Of a stretch of DNA of 64,000 nucleotides, positions 53,476-63,424 are shown piece after piece. This DNA is from Arthrobacter echini (GTDB taxonomy: Bacteria > Actinomycetota > Actinomycetes > Actinomycetales > Micrococcaceae). The notes under the pieces were generated by a model. That model saw only the letters and a list, made by a program, of their open reading frames with translations, had not been told where the DNA came from and ran no database searches. The stretch is taken from assembly GCF_008107445.1 (NCBI RefSeq), contig NZ_VSLD01000001.1, positions 372,001-436,000 on the forward strand. The letters are read 5' to 3'. A program made the translations under genes and the position numbers. Position 1 is the stretch's first letter. Each line of letters starts with the position of its first letter.

Positions 53476-55358
53476 GCCGCACCGCACCGTCCGGCACGAC
53501 GCCGTCGGACAGGAACGAGGACGAGAACGGGCCGGGCCGGAACCGCGAACCGCAGGGATCCACCGGCGTTCGCAACGAGGACGACGTCGTCCTCGACCGG
53601 GCGCAGAGCAGAGCGGTGCGGTCGAGGTCGTTCAGGCTCCTGGGCTCGCTCATCCGGCCCAACCGCCGGCAGTTCATCTGGACGGTCCTGCTGGTGGTCA
53701 TCTCGCAGGCCGCCCGCGTGGCGGGTCCGGCCATCATCGCCTTCGGCATCGACCGGGCCCTGCCCGCACTGCTCGCCGGGGACCCGATGCTGCTCTGGGT
53801 GGGAGGCGGCACCTATCTGCTGGCCGCCGTCCTCGCGGGAGTCCTCACCGCCGGGTACCTGCGCGCCACGGCCCGGCTCAGCCAGGCCATGCTCCTCGAT
53901 CTGCGGGTCCGCGTGTTCCGCCACACGCAGCGACTGAGCCTGGAGTTCCACGAGAAGTACACCTCCGGCAGGATCATCTCCCGGCAGACGTCCGATCTCG
54001 AGGCGCTGCGGGAACTGCTCGATTCCGGCGTGAGTTCCCTGGCCTCGGGTGCCATCTTCATGGTCTTCACCGCGGTCACCATCTTCGCGCTCGACTGGCG
54101 CACCGGGCTCCTGATCCTGGCGGCGGCCGTCCCCATGTTCCTCCTGGCCCGCTGGTACCAGCGGCACTCCCAGCTCGCGTACCGCGCCTCACGGGTGGTG
54201 TCCGCGAAGCTGATCGGCCACTTCATCGAGACGATGACCGGCATCCGCGCCGTGAAGGCCTTCCGGCGCGAGGCCGTCAACGCCCATCGCTACGACGAGC
54301 TGGCCGAGGACTACCGCCGGGTCACCGTACGCTCCATCAATCTCAACGGCATCTTCCAGCCCGGGCTGGTCCTGATCGGCAATGTGACGGTCGCCGTCGT
54401 GCTCGTGGTCGGAGGCTTCCGCGTGCTGGGCGGGTCACTGGAGGTGGGAGCCCTGCTCGCCCTGCTGCTGTACAGCAAGCGGTTCTTCCAGCCCGTGGAC
54501 CAGATGGCCATGTTCTACAACTCCTTCCAGTCGGCGGCCGCCGCCCTCGAGAAGGTCTCGGGGCTCCTCGAGGAGATCCCCACGGTGCGCCCACCGAGGA
54601 ATCCCGTGCCGCTGCTGGATCCGCGCGGCGCCGTGAGCTTCCATGACGTCCAGTTCCGGTACGGGGAAGGACCGGTGGTGCTGCCCAGTCTGGATCTGTC
54701 CATCCCCGCGGGCCAGACCGTGGCGCTCGTGGGGCAGACGGGTGCCGGCAAGTCGACACTCGCCAAATTGATCGCCCGCTTCTACGACGTCTCGGAGGGC
54801 AGTCTCACGCTCGACGGCGTGGACCTGCGCGAACTTGCACCGGAGGATCTGCGCCGGGCCGTCGTCATGGTCACGCAGGAGGCCTTCCTCTTCACCGGCT
54901 CCGTGGCCGAGAACATCGCTCTCGGCAAGCCTGACGCCTCCCGGGAGGAGATCATCGCGGCCGCGCGGTCCGTCGGGGCCGAGGAGTTCATCCTGGATCT
55001 TCCCGAGGGCTTCGACACCGACGTCAACAAGCGGGGCGGCCGCGTGTCGGCAGGCCAGCGGCAGCTCATCAGCTTCGCCAGGGCCTTCCTCGCGGACCCG
55101 GCCGTGCTGATCCTCGACGAGGCCACGTCCTCCCTCGACATCCCGAGTGAGCGGCTCGTGCAGGAGGGTCTGCAGAAGCTCCTCGGCAGAAGGACGGCGC
55201 TCATCATCGCGCACCGGCTCTCCACCGTCGCCATCGCCGACCGCGTGCTGGTGGTGCACGACGGCCAGGTGGTGGAGGACGGTTCGCCGGATGACCTCAT
55301 CGGTGGTTCGGGTCGTTTCGCCACGCTCCATGCGGCGTGGAAGGACTCGCTGGTCTGA
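53472..55358 (+). CDS. heterodimeric ABC exporter, catalytic partner subunit
   Basis: Half-transporter of 628 residues. A 40-residue hydrophilic N-terminus rich in asparagine and glutamate precedes six helices. The ATPase has Walker [14 protein letters not shown], Walker [12 protein letters not shown] with the normal catalytic glutamate, and signature [14 protein letters not shown] in place of LSGGQ. This combination, a canonical Walker B with a variant signature, complements the upstream subunit: the two variant elements fall in one nucleotide site and the two normal ones in the other. The ATG overlaps the previous stop, so both halves are made together. Confidence 0.92.
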   Translation: MSRTAPSGTTPSDRNEDENGPGRNREPQGSTGVRNEDDVVLDRAQSRAVRSRSFRLLGSLIRPNRRQFIWTVLLVVISQAARVAGPAIIAFGIDRALPALLAGDPMLLWVGGGTYLLAAVLAGVLTAGYLRATARLSQAMLLDLRVRVFRHTQRLSLEFHEKYTSGRIISRQTSDLEALRELLDSGVSSLASGAIFMVFTAVTIFALDWRTGLLILAAAVPMFLLARWYQRHSQLAYRASRVVSAKLIGHFIETMTGIRAVKAFRREAVNAHRYDELAEDYRRVTVRSINLNGIFQPGLVLIGNVTVAVVLVVGGFRVLGGSLEVGALLALLLYSKRFFQPVDQMAMFYNSFQSAAAALEKVSGLLEEIPTVRPPRNPVPLLDPRGAVSFHDVQFRYGEGPVVLPSLDLSIPAGQTVALVGQTGAGKSTLAKLIARFYDVSEGSLTLDGVDLRELAPEDLRRAVVMVTQEAFLFTGSVAENIALGKPDASREEIIAAARSVGAEEFILDLPEGFDTDVNKRGGRVSAGQRQLISFARAFLADPAVLILDEATSSLDIPSERLVQEGLQKLLGRRTALIIAHRLSTVAIADRVLVVHDGQVVEDGSPDDLIGGSGRFATLHAAWKDSLV

Positions 55359-55456
55359 GGCGTCGTCCTGGGCGATGCCGGTTTTCCTCGCCGCTGATCC
55401 TCGGCTAGTCTTGGACGGTTGCTGTGCGAATGGTTCCATTCCACCAGCAGTGACAT

Positions 55457-55533
<77 letters not shown>

Positions 55534-55539
55534 ATGGAA

Positions 55540-55583
55540 ACGAAGGACCTGTCGGCAGCAGCCGGTGGGTCCTTCGTCGTTTT
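55540..55583 (+). terminator. intrinsic terminator after tRNA-Pro
   Basis: A ten-base-pair stem with arms ACGAAGGACC at 55540-55549 and GGTCCTTCGT at 55568-55577, followed by CGTTTT. It starts six bases after the tRNA CCA end. The T-run makes it a regular intrinsic terminator on the plus strand. Confidence 0.8.
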
Positions 55584-55661
55584 GCGTCGCGTCAGCCGGC
55601 GCGTCGCGACGGAGCCGGTAGGAGTTCGCCTGACAGGACCCGCGGCAGGGAGAGCAGCCGG

Positions 55662-56561
55662 TCAGGTGAAGGAGCGCCCCGTGAGCCGCTCGTACGCCTC
55701 GACGTAGCGTGCACGGGTGCGCTCCACGACGTCGTCGGGCAGCACCGGCGGCTCCGAGGAACGGTCCCAGCCCGACGCGTCCGAGGTCAGCCAGTTGCGC
55801 ACGTACTGCTTGTCGAACGAAGGCTGGGTCTGCCCCGGCGCGTACAGAGCGGCGTCCCAGAAGCGCGAGGAATCCGGCGTCAGCACCTCGTCGCCCAGGG
55901 TGATCCGCCCGGTGACGGGATCGAGCCCGAACTCCACCTTCGTGTCCGCGAGGATGATCCCGCGCTCCCGGGCGATGGACTCGGCGCGCGTGTAGAGCTG
56001 GAGCGTGAGCGCGCGCAACTGCGCCGCGGCGTCGTCGCCCACCATGGTCACGACGGCGTCGTAGGTGATGTTCTCGTCGTGCTCGCCCACCTCGGCCTTG
56101 GCCGACGGCGTGAACAGCGCCGGGTCCAGCGGCGAGCCGTCCACCAGCCCGCTGGGCAATGGGAGCGAGCACACCGTCCCGGACGCGCGGTACTCGAGCA
56201 GACCGCTGCCCGTGAGATAGCCGCGCGCAATGCACTCGATCGGGTACATGGCGAGCCGGCGGCAGATCATGGCCCGGCCCTCGACGGCGGCGGGCACCCC
56301 ACCGGCGGCATCGGCGGCGAGCACGTGGTTCGGGATCCCGTCGAGCCTCTCGAACCACCACAGGCTGAGCTGCGTCAGCACGCGGCCCTTGTCGGGGATC
56401 TCCGTGGCCAGCACGTGGTCGTAGGCGCTGATGCGGTCGCTCGCGACCACGAGGACGACGTCGTCGCGCCCGTCGAGCGGTGCGTAGAGATCACGGATCT
56501 TGCCGGAGTAGACGTGCCGCCAGCCCGGCAGCTCCGGGTGGTCGGGGGCGAAGACCGTCAC
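55662..56561 (-). CDS. purC: SAICAR synthetase
   Basis: Phosphoribosylaminoimidazole-succinocarboxamide synthase of purine synthesis, 299 residues. Signature segments: HVYSGKIRDLYAPLDGRD near residue 16 (nucleotide-binding lysine), VVASDRISAYDHVLATEIPD near 37, ECIARGYLTGSGLLEY near 108 and IILADTKVEFGLD near 205. The GTG at 56561 overlaps the purD stop by four bases, so translation is coupled. Two genes of the pathway, purD-purC, are thus read as one unit leftward toward the tRNA terminator. The size fits the bacterial long form. Confidence 0.95.
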   Translation of the reverse strand: MTVFAPDHPELPGWRHVYSGKIRDLYAPLDGRDDVVLVVASDRISAYDHVLATEIPDKGRVLTQLSLWWFERLDGIPNHVLAADAAGGVPAAVEGRAMICRRLAMYPIECIARGYLTGSGLLEYRASGTVCSLPLPSGLVDGSPLDPALFTPSAKAEVGEHDENITYDAVVTMVGDDAAAQLRALTLQLYTRAESIARERGIILADTKVEFGLDPVTGRITLGDEVLTPDSSRFWDAALYAPGQTQPSFDKQYVRNWLTSDASGWDRSSEPPVLPDDVVERTRARYVEAYERLTGRSFT

Positions 56562-57859
56562 GGCGTCGTGCCGTAGGGCCCACCGGCGAGCGCGGCACCG
56601 ACCTCGTGGCGGGCGGCCTTCAGGGCGATGTCCGTGCGGAACTGCGCGCCCTCGAGCGAGATGCAGGACAGGGCCTCGTAGGCGGTGGCGCGTGCGTCCT
56701 CGAGCGAGGCCCCCAGCCCGACGACGGTGAGCACCCGCCCACCCGCGCTGACCATCTGCCCGTCGTGGAGCGCCGTGCCCGCGTGCAGGACCCGCGCCCC
56801 CTCGACGGCGCCGGCCTTCTTCAACCCGCGGATGCGGCGGCCCGTGACCGGCGCGTCCGGGTAGTTCTCCGAGGCCAGCACCACGGCGACGGCGGTCTTC
56901 GGCGACCAGTTCAGCGGGTCCAGGTCCTCGAGGGTGCCCCTGGCCGCCGCGAGCAGCACGCCACCGAGCGGGGTGGTCAGCCGCGCGAGCACGGCCTGGG
57001 TCTCGGGATCGCCGAAGCGGACGTTGAACTCGATGACGCGCACGCCGCGGGAGGTCAGCGCCAGGCCGATGTAGAGGACGCCCGCGAACGGGGTGCCCCG
57101 ATGGGCCATCTCGTCGATCACGGGCTGGGCCACGCGGGTGACGACGTCGCTGACGAGGCTCGTTGGCACCCAGTCGAGCGGTGAGTACGCGCCCATGCCC
57201 CCGGTGTTGGGGCCCTGATCCCCGTCGCGAATGCGTTTGAAGTCCTGCGCGGGGGCCAGCGGGACCACGGTGCGTCCGTCGGAGAGGACGAACAGGGAGA
57301 CCTCCGGTCCGTCGAGGTACTCCTCGATGACCACGGCGCTCCCGGCCCGGAAACAGGCGGCCGCGTGCGCCCTCGCCTCGTCCGGATCGTCCGTGACGAC
57401 CACTCCCTTGCCAGCGGCGAGTCCATCGTCCTTCACCACGTAGGGGGCTCCGAACGTACTGAGGGCCTCGTCGGCCTGCTCCTCGGTGGTGGCCACGCGC
57501 GCCATCGCGGTGGGGACATCGGCTGCGGCCATGATCTGCTTCGCGAAGGCCTTGGACTCCTCGAGCTGCGCGGCGGCCCGGGTGGGGCCGAACACGGGGA
57601 TCCCGGCCTCGAGGAGGGCATCGGCGACCCCGGCCACGAGCGGGGCTTCCGGGCCGATCACCACGAGGTGCACACCGAGCCCACGGGCCAGCTCCGTGAC
57701 GGCGGCAGGGTCACCGGCATCGAGCTGGTGCGCAGTCACATCCTGGCTGATTCCGGCGTTGCCGGGGGCCGCATGCACCTCCGCGACGAACGGGTCGGCC
57801 AGCAGGGCACGGACGATGGCGTGTTCGCGGCCTCCGGGGCCCAGCACGAGAATCTTCAC
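56558..57859 (-). CDS. purD: phosphoribosylamine-glycine ligase
   Basis: GAR synthetase, 433 residues, the second step of purine synthesis. The N-terminal start KILVLGPGGREHAIVRALL, the dimer HAAPGNAGISQDV, the ATP-grasp segments YVVKDDGLAAGKGVVVTDD near residue 145 and VIEEYLDGPEVSLFVLSDG near 185, and the GVLYIGLALTSRGVRVIEFN near 270 followed by RFGDPETQ are the family signatures. The GTG at 57859 gives this canonical N-terminus. It precedes purC with a four-base overlap and is divergent from the oxidoreductase gene by about 100 bases. Confidence 0.96.
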   Translation of the reverse strand: MKILVLGPGGREHAIVRALLADPFVAEVHAAPGNAGISQDVTAHQLDAGDPAAVTELARGLGVHLVVIGPEAPLVAGVADALLEAGIPVFGPTRAAAQLEESKAFAKQIMAAADVPTAMARVATTEEQADEALSTFGAPYVVKDDGLAAGKGVVVTDDPDEARAHAAACFRAGSAVVIEEYLDGPEVSLFVLSDGRTVVPLAPAQDFKRIRDGDQGPNTGGMGAYSPLDWVPTSLVSDVVTRVAQPVIDEMAHRGTPFAGVLYIGLALTSRGVRVIEFNVRFGDPETQAVLARLTTPLGGVLLAAARGTLEDLDPLNWSPKTAVAVVLASENYPDAPVTGRRIRGLKKAGAVEGARVLHAGTALHDGQMVSAGGRVLTVVGLGASLEDARATAYEALSCISLEGAQFRTDIALKAARHEVGAALAGGPYGTTP

Positions 57860-57964
57860 AGTAGGACAGCGTACTGGAGGGCTTCCGGCCCACCCAGAGC
57901 CCGGACGCCTGTTACGGAGCCTGCCGCCACCCATACTGTTGCCGGACCCCTCCGAATACCCGGC

Positions 57965-59596
57965 ATGACACATTCCACCAGAGGACGCCGCGGCAGCACC
58001 GTCCTGGCCGCGCTCGCCGGCATCATCGCCGCGGGCCTGGTGCTCGGTGTCGCCGAACTCGTGGGCGCATTCTTCCGCGCCAGCGCCACCCCGGTCATCG
58101 CGATGGGCTCCACCTTCATCGACTTCACACCGTCCTGGATGAAGGACTTCGCGATCGAGACCTTCGGTACCAATGACAAGCTCGCCCTCCTGGTGGGCAT
58201 GGGCGTGACGATCGCGCTCCTCGCCGCCGTGCTCGGCATCGTGGCCTACCGCCGGTGGGTCCTCGGCGCCGCCGGGGTCCTCCTGATGGGCGCGATCATC
58301 CTCGCCGCCGTGCTCACCCGCGCAGGGGCGTCCCTCCCGGACATGATCCCGACCGTGATCGGCACTGCCGCCGGACTGCTCGCTCTCCGCTGGCTCATCG
58401 CCCGCCTGCACCGAGCCGACGCCGCGACCCGCACCGAGAGCTCCGCGGCGGCGGAAGCCGGAGCTGCGCACGACGACGAACTCCCCCGCACGGGGTCCAC
58501 CAGCTCCGCGGCGACGCCCGGTCACGCCACCTCACGCCGCGGCTTCTTCGTCGCGGCGGGCGTGACCGCCGTCGTCGCGGCTGCCGCGGCCGGCGGAGGC
58601 CGCCTCCTCGCCGGCGCCCGCAGCAACCTCGCAGCCGCCCGGGACAGCCTGCGGTTCCCGGCTCCTGCAAGCCCCGCACCCCCGCTGCCCGACGGCGTCC
58701 AGTCATCCGTGGAGGGCGTCACCTCCTTCGTCACCCCGAACAGCGACTTCTACCGGATCGACACGGCGCTGAGCGTGCCCCAACTCAGTGCCGAGGACTG
58801 GGTGCTGCGGGTGCACGGCATGGTCGAGGAGGAGTTCGAGCTCTCCTTCCAGGATCTGCTCGACGCCGACCTGATCGAACGCCACATCACCCTGACCTGC
58901 GTCTCCAATCCGGTGGGCGGCGGGCTCGTGGGCACCGCGAAGTGGCTCGGGTATCCGCTGCGCGAGGTCCTGGCCCGCGCCCGCCCCCTCGCCGGCGCCG
59001 ATATGGTGCTGTCCACGAGTTCGGACGGCTTCAGCGCCTCCACTCCCCTGCCCGTCCTGCAGGACGACCGCGATGCGATCCTCGCCGTCGCCATGAACGA
59101 CGAACCACTGCCGGCCGAGCACGGCTTCCCCGTGCGCATGGTGGTACCCGGGCTCTACGGCTACGTTTCCGCCACCAAGTGGGTGGTGGATCTCGAGGTG
59201 ACCCGCTTCGCCGACGCCAAGGCCTACTGGTCGGATCGCGGCTGGGCCGAGCGCGGTCCCATCAAGACCATGACCCGCGTCGAGGTCCCGAAGCCGTTCG
59301 CCTCGGTCGACGCCGGCGAAGTGATGATCGGCGGTGTCGCGTGGTCCCAGCAGCGGGGCATCACGAAGGTGGAGGTCTCGGTGGACGACGGCGACTGGGA
59401 GGCGGTGGACCTCGCCGCCGAAGCCTCCGTGGATACCTGGCGGCAGTGGTCCCACGCGGTCACGCTCGACGCCGGACTCCACACCGTCCGGGCCCGCGCC
59501 ACCGACGCCGTCGACGGCGTCCAGACCGACGAGCGGGCCGAGACCGTGCCCGACGGCGCATCGGGCTGGCAGCTCGTGCAGTTCACGGTGGCCTGA
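57965..59596 (+). CDS. membrane-anchored sulfite-oxidase-type molybdopterin oxidoreductase
   Basis: A 543-residue SUOX-family enzyme. Residues 10-145 have four hydrophobic segments, then a linker and a twin-arginine-like motif SRRGFFVAAGVTAVVAAAAA near residue 197, which precedes the catalytic domain. The catalytic domain has DFYRIDTALSVPQLSAEDW near 260 and the conserved cysteine LTCVSNPVGGGLVGTAKW near 318 that coordinates molybdenum. The C-terminal part is an Mo-co dimerisation domain (GVAWSQQRGITKVEVSVDDG). It is a typical actinobacterial exported oxidoreductase with cytoplasmic-side membrane helices. Substrate not inferable. Confidence 0.88.
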   Translation: MTHSTRGRRGSTVLAALAGIIAAGLVLGVAELVGAFFRASATPVIAMGSTFIDFTPSWMKDFAIETFGTNDKLALLVGMGVTIALLAAVLGIVAYRRWVLGAAGVLLMGAIILAAVLTRAGASLPDMIPTVIGTAAGLLALRWLIARLHRADAATRTESSAAAEAGAAHDDELPRTGSTSSAATPGHATSRRGFFVAAGVTAVVAAAAAGGGRLLAGARSNLAAARDSLRFPAPASPAPPLPDGVQSSVEGVTSFVTPNSDFYRIDTALSVPQLSAEDWVLRVHGMVEEEFELSFQDLLDADLIERHITLTCVSNPVGGGLVGTAKWLGYPLREVLARARPLAGADMVLSTSSDGFSASTPLPVLQDDRDAILAVAMNDEPLPAEHGFPVRMVVPGLYGYVSATKWVVDLEVTRFADAKAYWSDRGWAERGPIKTMTRVEVPKPFASVDAGEVMIGGVAWSQQRGITKVEVSVDDGDWEAVDLAAEASVDTWRQWSHAVTLDAGLHTVRARATDAVDGVQTDERAETVPDGASGWQLVQFTVA

Positions 59597-59652
59597 GCCT
59601 GATCCCCGGGCCATGCCCCACCTCAGACCCGGAGCGCCCCGCTCCGAACGAT

Positions 59653-59691
59653 CTGCGCCCACCGGATGACCGTTCCCTCCGGTGGGCGCAG
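59653..59691. terminator. terminator between the oxidoreductase and asparaginase genes
   Basis: A 14-base-pair perfect stem, CTGCGCCCACCGGA at 59653-59666 with its complement at 59678-59691, and an 11-base loop, 57 bases after the oxidoreductase stop. Followed by TTGTG, not a strict T-run. It should isolate the two plus-strand genes. Confidence 0.7.
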
Positions 59692-59755
59692 TTGTGCCCG
59701 GGTGCCCCGCATGAACAGGCACCGACGGCCGCAGGACATGGTGAATACTGGACGC

Positions 59756-60760
59756 ATGCCCTCCACCTTCACCACGGCGGACGCCGTGGACCTCGCCGTC
59801 CTCGAACGCAACGGCTTCACCGAGTCCCGCCACATCGGCTCGGCCGTGGTCCTGGCGTCCGACGGCTCCGTGGTCACCGGACTCGGGGACATCACCAGCC
59901 CGATCTTCCCGCGCTCCACCCTCAAACCGTTCCAGGCCCTCGCCAGCATGAAGGCCGGTGTGCCGCTGCGCGGACCGCAGGTGGCGCTCGCCGCCGCGAG
60001 CCATGTGGCCAGCAATGAGCACATGGACGTGGTCCGGACCATGCTCGACGCCGCCTCCCTCACCGAGGAACACCTGCAATGCCCCGCGGACTGGCCACAG
60101 GACGAGGCAGCGCGCAACGAGCTCGTGCGCGCAGGCAAGGGGAAGCAGCGCATCGCGTTCAACTGCTCCGGCAAACACGCGGCGTTCCTCTGGGCCTGCG
60201 TCGAGAACGGCTGGGACACCGCGACGTACCTGGATCCGGCCCACCCGCTCCAGCGGTCGGTGGCCGAGGTCATCGAGGAGTACACGGAGGAGTCCGTGGC
60301 GGCCTGGGGTGTGGACGGCTGCGGCGCTCCCGTTGCCGCGATGTCGCTGACCGGTCTGGCCCGGGGTATCGGGAAGATGGCCAAAGCGCCCTCCGACAAG
60401 CACGCGGATGCCCGGGCGGCAACCATCACCACCGCGATGCTGGACTACCCGTGGGCGGTCCATGGACGTGGCATGGAGAACTCCGTGGTCATGGACGACC
60501 TCGGGATCCTGGCCAAGAGCGGGGCCGAGGGCGTCCTGGTCCTCGGCGCTCCGACCGGTGCGGCGCTGGCCCTGAAGGTGCTCGACGGGAACTCCCGCGC
60601 CGCGACGCTCGTGGGCCTGACCCTCTTCGCCGCGGCGGGCGCGATCGATGCCGACGCCGTCGGAGCGGTCCTGGAACGCGTGGTCCCGCCGGTGCTCGGC
60701 GGAGGGCTGCCCGTGGGCAGCCTCCGGCTCGCCGCGCCGGTCATGGCGCTGCTCGACTAG
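59756..60760 (+). CDS. asparaginase (AnsA-unrelated, asparaginase II/PF06089 type)
   Basis: A 334-residue protein of the PF06089 L-asparaginase II family found in actinobacteria and rhizobia. Signatures: [20 protein letters not shown] near residue 22, [17 protein letters not shown] near 52 with the SxxK-like active-site serine/lysine, [20 protein letters not shown] near 145 and [12 protein letters not shown] near 238. It hydrolyses asparagine to aspartate and ammonia. The ATG at 59756 is preferred over an ATG a few codons earlier. It is 14 bases before the SCP-like gene and probably shares its transcript. Confidence 0.88.
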   Translation: MPSTFTTADAVDLAVLERNGFTESRHIGSAVVLASDGSVVTGLGDITSPIFPRSTLKPFQALASMKAGVPLRGPQVALAAASHVASNEHMDVVRTMLDAASLTEEHLQCPADWPQDEAARNELVRAGKGKQRIAFNCSGKHAAFLWACVENGWDTATYLDPAHPLQRSVAEVIEEYTEESVAAWGVDGCGAPVAAMSLTGLARGIGKMAKAPSDKHADARAATITTAMLDYPWAVHGRGMENSVVMDDLGILAKSGAEGVLVLGAPTGAALALKVLDGNSRAATLVGLTLFAAAGAIDADAVGAVLERVVPPVLGGGLPVGSLRLAAPVMALLD

Positions 60761-60774
60761 GAACGGCGGGACCG

Positions 60775-61134
60775 ATGGCACGACGACGCATCACCTCCCA
60801 GGACGGCCGGCTGGCGCTGGAGCAGGTCGCCGCAGGTGCCGCGAGCCGGTCCGAGCTCGCCATGGCCGTACGGTTCACGCTCGAGGAACTGGCAGAGCAG
60901 GCCCCCGGCAACAGCGTGGAGGTGCGTGTGCCTCCCTTCGGTGTCACCCAGTGCGTGGAGGGTCCGCGCCACACGCGCGGCACACCGCCGAACGTCGTGG
61001 AGACGGACGCCACCACCTGGCTGGCCCTGGTCACGGGATCGCTGGCGTGGGCGGATGCGGTGGCGGCGGGCAGGATCGCGGCGTCGGGCCAGCGTGCCGA
61101 TCTCAGCCCGTGGCTGCCCTTCGCAAGGTGGTGA
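60775..61134 (+). CDS. sterol-carrier-like (SCP2-family) protein
   Basis: A 119-residue sterol carrier family protein found beside purine and asparaginase genes in actinobacteria. Visible: a basic N-terminal helix ([19 protein letters not shown]), [20 protein letters not shown] then the loop [19 protein letters not shown], and the fold-closing [18 protein letters not shown] and [13 protein letters not shown] small hydrophobic-ligand or cofactor-binding role is likely, by family. It starts 14 bases after the asparaginase gene and its TGA overlaps the GTG of the next gene. Confidence 0.8.
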   Translation: MARRRITSQDGRLALEQVAAGAASRSELAMAVRFTLEELAEQAPGNSVEVRVPPFGVTQCVEGPRHTRGTPPNVVETDATTWLALVTGSLAWADAVAAGRIAASGQRADLSPWLPFARW

Positions 61135-62558
61135 AGGCAGTGAGCCGTCTGGCAGACCGGCCGCTGCGCACGCGTGTGCTGGCCGCTGGGCGGGAACAGC
61201 CCGCCGCCGCCTGGCTGACCGGTCTCGGCGCCACCCTGCTCTACACCCTCTTCTCCCTGACCCAGTGGTACCGGCTCGCGTCGCCCTCGTGGGATCTCGG
61301 GATCTTCACGCAGCTCGCGAAGGCCTACGCCGGGCCGGGCGCGCCGATCGTCCCCATCAAGGGGGAGGGCTTCAACCTGCTCGGCGACCACTTCCATCCG
61401 CTGCTGGTCCTCCTGGGACCGGCCTATGCCGTGGCGCCGTCGGCCCTGACGCTCCTGGTGGTGCAGAATCTCCTCTTCGGGCTGTCGGTGGCCGTCGTGT
61501 CGCGGGCCGCGATACGACTCCTCGGGACGGCGCCGGGGATCGTCGTCGGCATCGCGTATGCCCTCTCCTGGGGACTGCAGTCCGCGGTGGCCGCGCAGTT
61601 CCACGAGATCGCCTTCGCGGTCCCGCTCCTGGCCCTGGGCCTCGAGGCCGTTCTGCGCCACCGCGTGGTGCCCGCCGTCGTCTGGAGTGGCCTGCTGGTC
61701 TTCGTCAAGGAGGATCTCGGGCTCACGGTGATGATGCTCGGCCTCGTGATCGCCTGGCGGCTGCGCTCCGTCGCCGGTCTGTGGCTCGCTGCCTGGGGCG
61801 CGCTGTGGCTCGTCCTGTCGGTCGCGCTGATCCTGCCGGCGCTCAACACCGGCGGCCGATACGACTACTCGGATCGCATCGACGTCGGCGCGATGCTCGC
61901 GGATCCCACCTCCGCCGTCGTCGACCTCGTCTCCGGGCCCGCCAAGTACCACTCGCTGCTGCTCCTCCTGCTCGCCGGGGGCTTCCTCTTCCTGCGCTCG
62001 TCCCTGGCCCTGGTACTGCTGCCCACCCTCCTGTGGAGATTCGCCTCGGGCCAGGACGGGTACTGGGGCCCCGAATGGCATTACAGCGCCGTCCTCATGC
62101 CGGTCCTCTTCCTGGCCCTGGTGGACGGCGTCCATACGCTCCGGACCAGCCCCCGACCGGTGGCCCGCACCGCGTCGCTGTTCGGAGTACCCCTCGCCGC
62201 CGCCGCGAGCCTGGTCCTCCTGCCTGCCCAGCAGTTCGCCGTGCTCGCGGAACCGGAGACCTACCAGCAGTCCGAGCGCTGGGATGCCGCGCACCGCATG
62301 ATGGCCCTCATCGACGAGGGCGCCTCCGTGGAGAGCGGAGTGGTCCTGATGGCGTACCTGGTCCCCGATGCGCGGGTCTACTGGATCGGGAACGCCAATC
62401 CTGCGCCCGACTACCTGATCGTGGACGCCGACGACTGGAGCTGGGGTCCCGTGCGACCCGCCGACGCCGAGGCCCATGCCGAGCAGCTCTACCCGGGCAC
62501 CGACTACACCGTCGACTTCGACGAGGCCGGTTACCAGCTCGTGCGGGCGGAACGCTGA
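61131..62558 (+). CDS. DUF2079 polytopic membrane protein
   Basis: A 475-residue membrane protein with about eleven hydrophobic segments. The N-terminal external loop [20 protein letters not shown] near residue 60, with [20 protein letters not shown], is the DUF2079 hallmark and resembles GT-C glycosyltransferase loops. A further soluble C-terminal domain ([20 protein letters not shown]) follows the last helix. The GTG at 61131 overlaps the SCP gene stop; GTG codons at 61128 and 61140 are alternatives. The function is unknown; GT-C-like topology suggests envelope sugar transfer. Confidence 0.82.
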   Translation: MKAVSRLADRPLRTRVLAAGREQPAAAWLTGLGATLLYTLFSLTQWYRLASPSWDLGIFTQLAKAYAGPGAPIVPIKGEGFNLLGDHFHPLLVLLGPAYAVAPSALTLLVVQNLLFGLSVAVVSRAAIRLLGTAPGIVVGIAYALSWGLQSAVAAQFHEIAFAVPLLALGLEAVLRHRVVPAVVWSGLLVFVKEDLGLTVMMLGLVIAWRLRSVAGLWLAAWGALWLVLSVALILPALNTGGRYDYSDRIDVGAMLADPTSAVVDLVSGPAKYHSLLLLLLAGGFLFLRSSLALVLLPTLLWRFASGQDGYWGPEWHYSAVLMPVLFLALVDGVHTLRTSPRPVARTASLFGVPLAAAASLVLLPAQQFAVLAEPETYQQSERWDAAHRMMALIDEGASVESGVVLMAYLVPDARVYWIGNANPAPDYLIVDADDWSWGPVRPADAEAHAEQLYPGTDYTVDFDEAGYQLVRAER

Positions 62559-62577
62559 ATCCCGGTAGCCTTCAGGC

Positions 62578-63090
62578 ATGACCTCCGAGCAGCATCCGCC
62601 CACCGATCCCGCCGAGCCACCCGCCAGGCGATCCGCCGGAAAATCCGCAGGGCAATCCGCAGGGCACGCCTCCGAGCCGGCGGACACCCGGGGCGCCGTC
62701 CCGGCGGACGGTCAGCCCGCGCCGACGGACCACGACAGGACACCTTCGCGGGAGACCGCCGGCGGCGACACGACTGCACCGCAGGCCGCCCCGGAAAGCC
62801 CTGTGGCCGGCGGTCCGGCCTACCGTGAGGTGACGGTCCGGAGGGCCCCGAAGATCGTGCCGTTCATGGTTCTCGGTGCCGTCCTCGGTTTCCTCGTGGC
62901 CCTCGTGCTCGCCTATACGGGCCCGGTGGATCCCACCCTCACCCGCGGCTCGGTCCTGGGCTTCTTCACCGTCGCGTTCGCCGTTCCCGGGCTCCTCCTC
63001 GCAGCGCTGCTCGTCCTGGTCATAGACCGCCGCAGTATCCGGAAGGCGGAGCGGGCGCGGGCGGAGCGGGCCTTCGACGACGAGGCCTGA
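62578..63090 (+). CDS. small membrane protein with disordered N-terminus
   Basis: A 170-residue protein of unknown function. The first 80 residues are disordered, rich in proline, alanine, serine and aspartate. Then come VRRAPKIVPFMVLGAVLGFL and ALVLAYTGP, and a second helix FFTVAFAVPGLLLAALLVLV followed by a basic tail IDRRSIRKAERARAERAFDD. Two-helix proteins of this design are common in actinobacterial genomes near purine genes. The ATG at 62578 lies 20 bases downstream of the DUF2079 gene. Confidence 0.75.
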   Translation: MTSEQHPPTDPAEPPARRSAGKSAGQSAGHASEPADTRGAVPADGQPAPTDHDRTPSRETAGGDTTAPQAAPESPVAGGPAYREVTVRRAPKIVPFMVLGAVLGFLVALVLAYTGPVDPTLTRGSVLGFFTVAFAVPGLLLAALLVLVIDRRSIRKAERARAERAFDDEA

Positions 63091-63100
63091 CCTCCGCTTC

Positions 63101-63126
63101 CCGACTCCTGTCAACGCCCGAGTCGG
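63101..63126 (+). terminator. possible terminator after the two-helix protein gene
   Basis: A seven-base-pair stem, CCGACTC at 63101-63107 and GAGTCGG at 63120-63126, with a 12-base loop, 11 bases after the stop codon. A second small inverted repeat, GAGTGGC/GCCCACTC-like, overlaps it. No T-run, so weak. Confidence 0.4.
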
Positions 63127-63209
63127 AGTGGCTAACGGCCCACTCGTGGTGGTCGACAGTTAGAGTGAGCTGGCGGTCGAACGCCGCCCCGACCACCGAG
63201 GAGCACGCC

Positions 63210-63383
63210 ATGAAATCATTCGCCTGTGGAGATGTCGTACCCGGCTGCAACGCCCGCTGGGTCTGCAGCACCGAGGACGAGATCCTGGCCCAGGTAGCAC
63301 CCCACGCCACGTCCGCCCACGGCCTGACCGAGATCAGCCCGGAGCTCGTCAGCGCGGTCCGCAGCAATATCGTCACGGTCTGA
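63210..63383 (+). CDS. DUF1059 family small protein
   Basis: A 57-residue protein: MKSFACGDVVPGCNARWVCS, then a helix EDEILAQVAPHATSAHGLTE. Three cysteines in the first 20 residues (CGDVVPGC and C in WVC) are the DUF1059 hallmark, possibly metal-binding. The ATG at 63210 follows GAGGAG by six bases. It is followed by the EAL-domain gene. Confidence 0.88.
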   Translation: MKSFACGDVVPGCNARWVCSTEDEILAQVAPHATSAHGLTEISPELVSAVRSNIVTV

Positions 63384-63424
63384 GCAAGACTCCCAGCGGC
63401 GCTACCGGAAGCGACGACCCGAGG

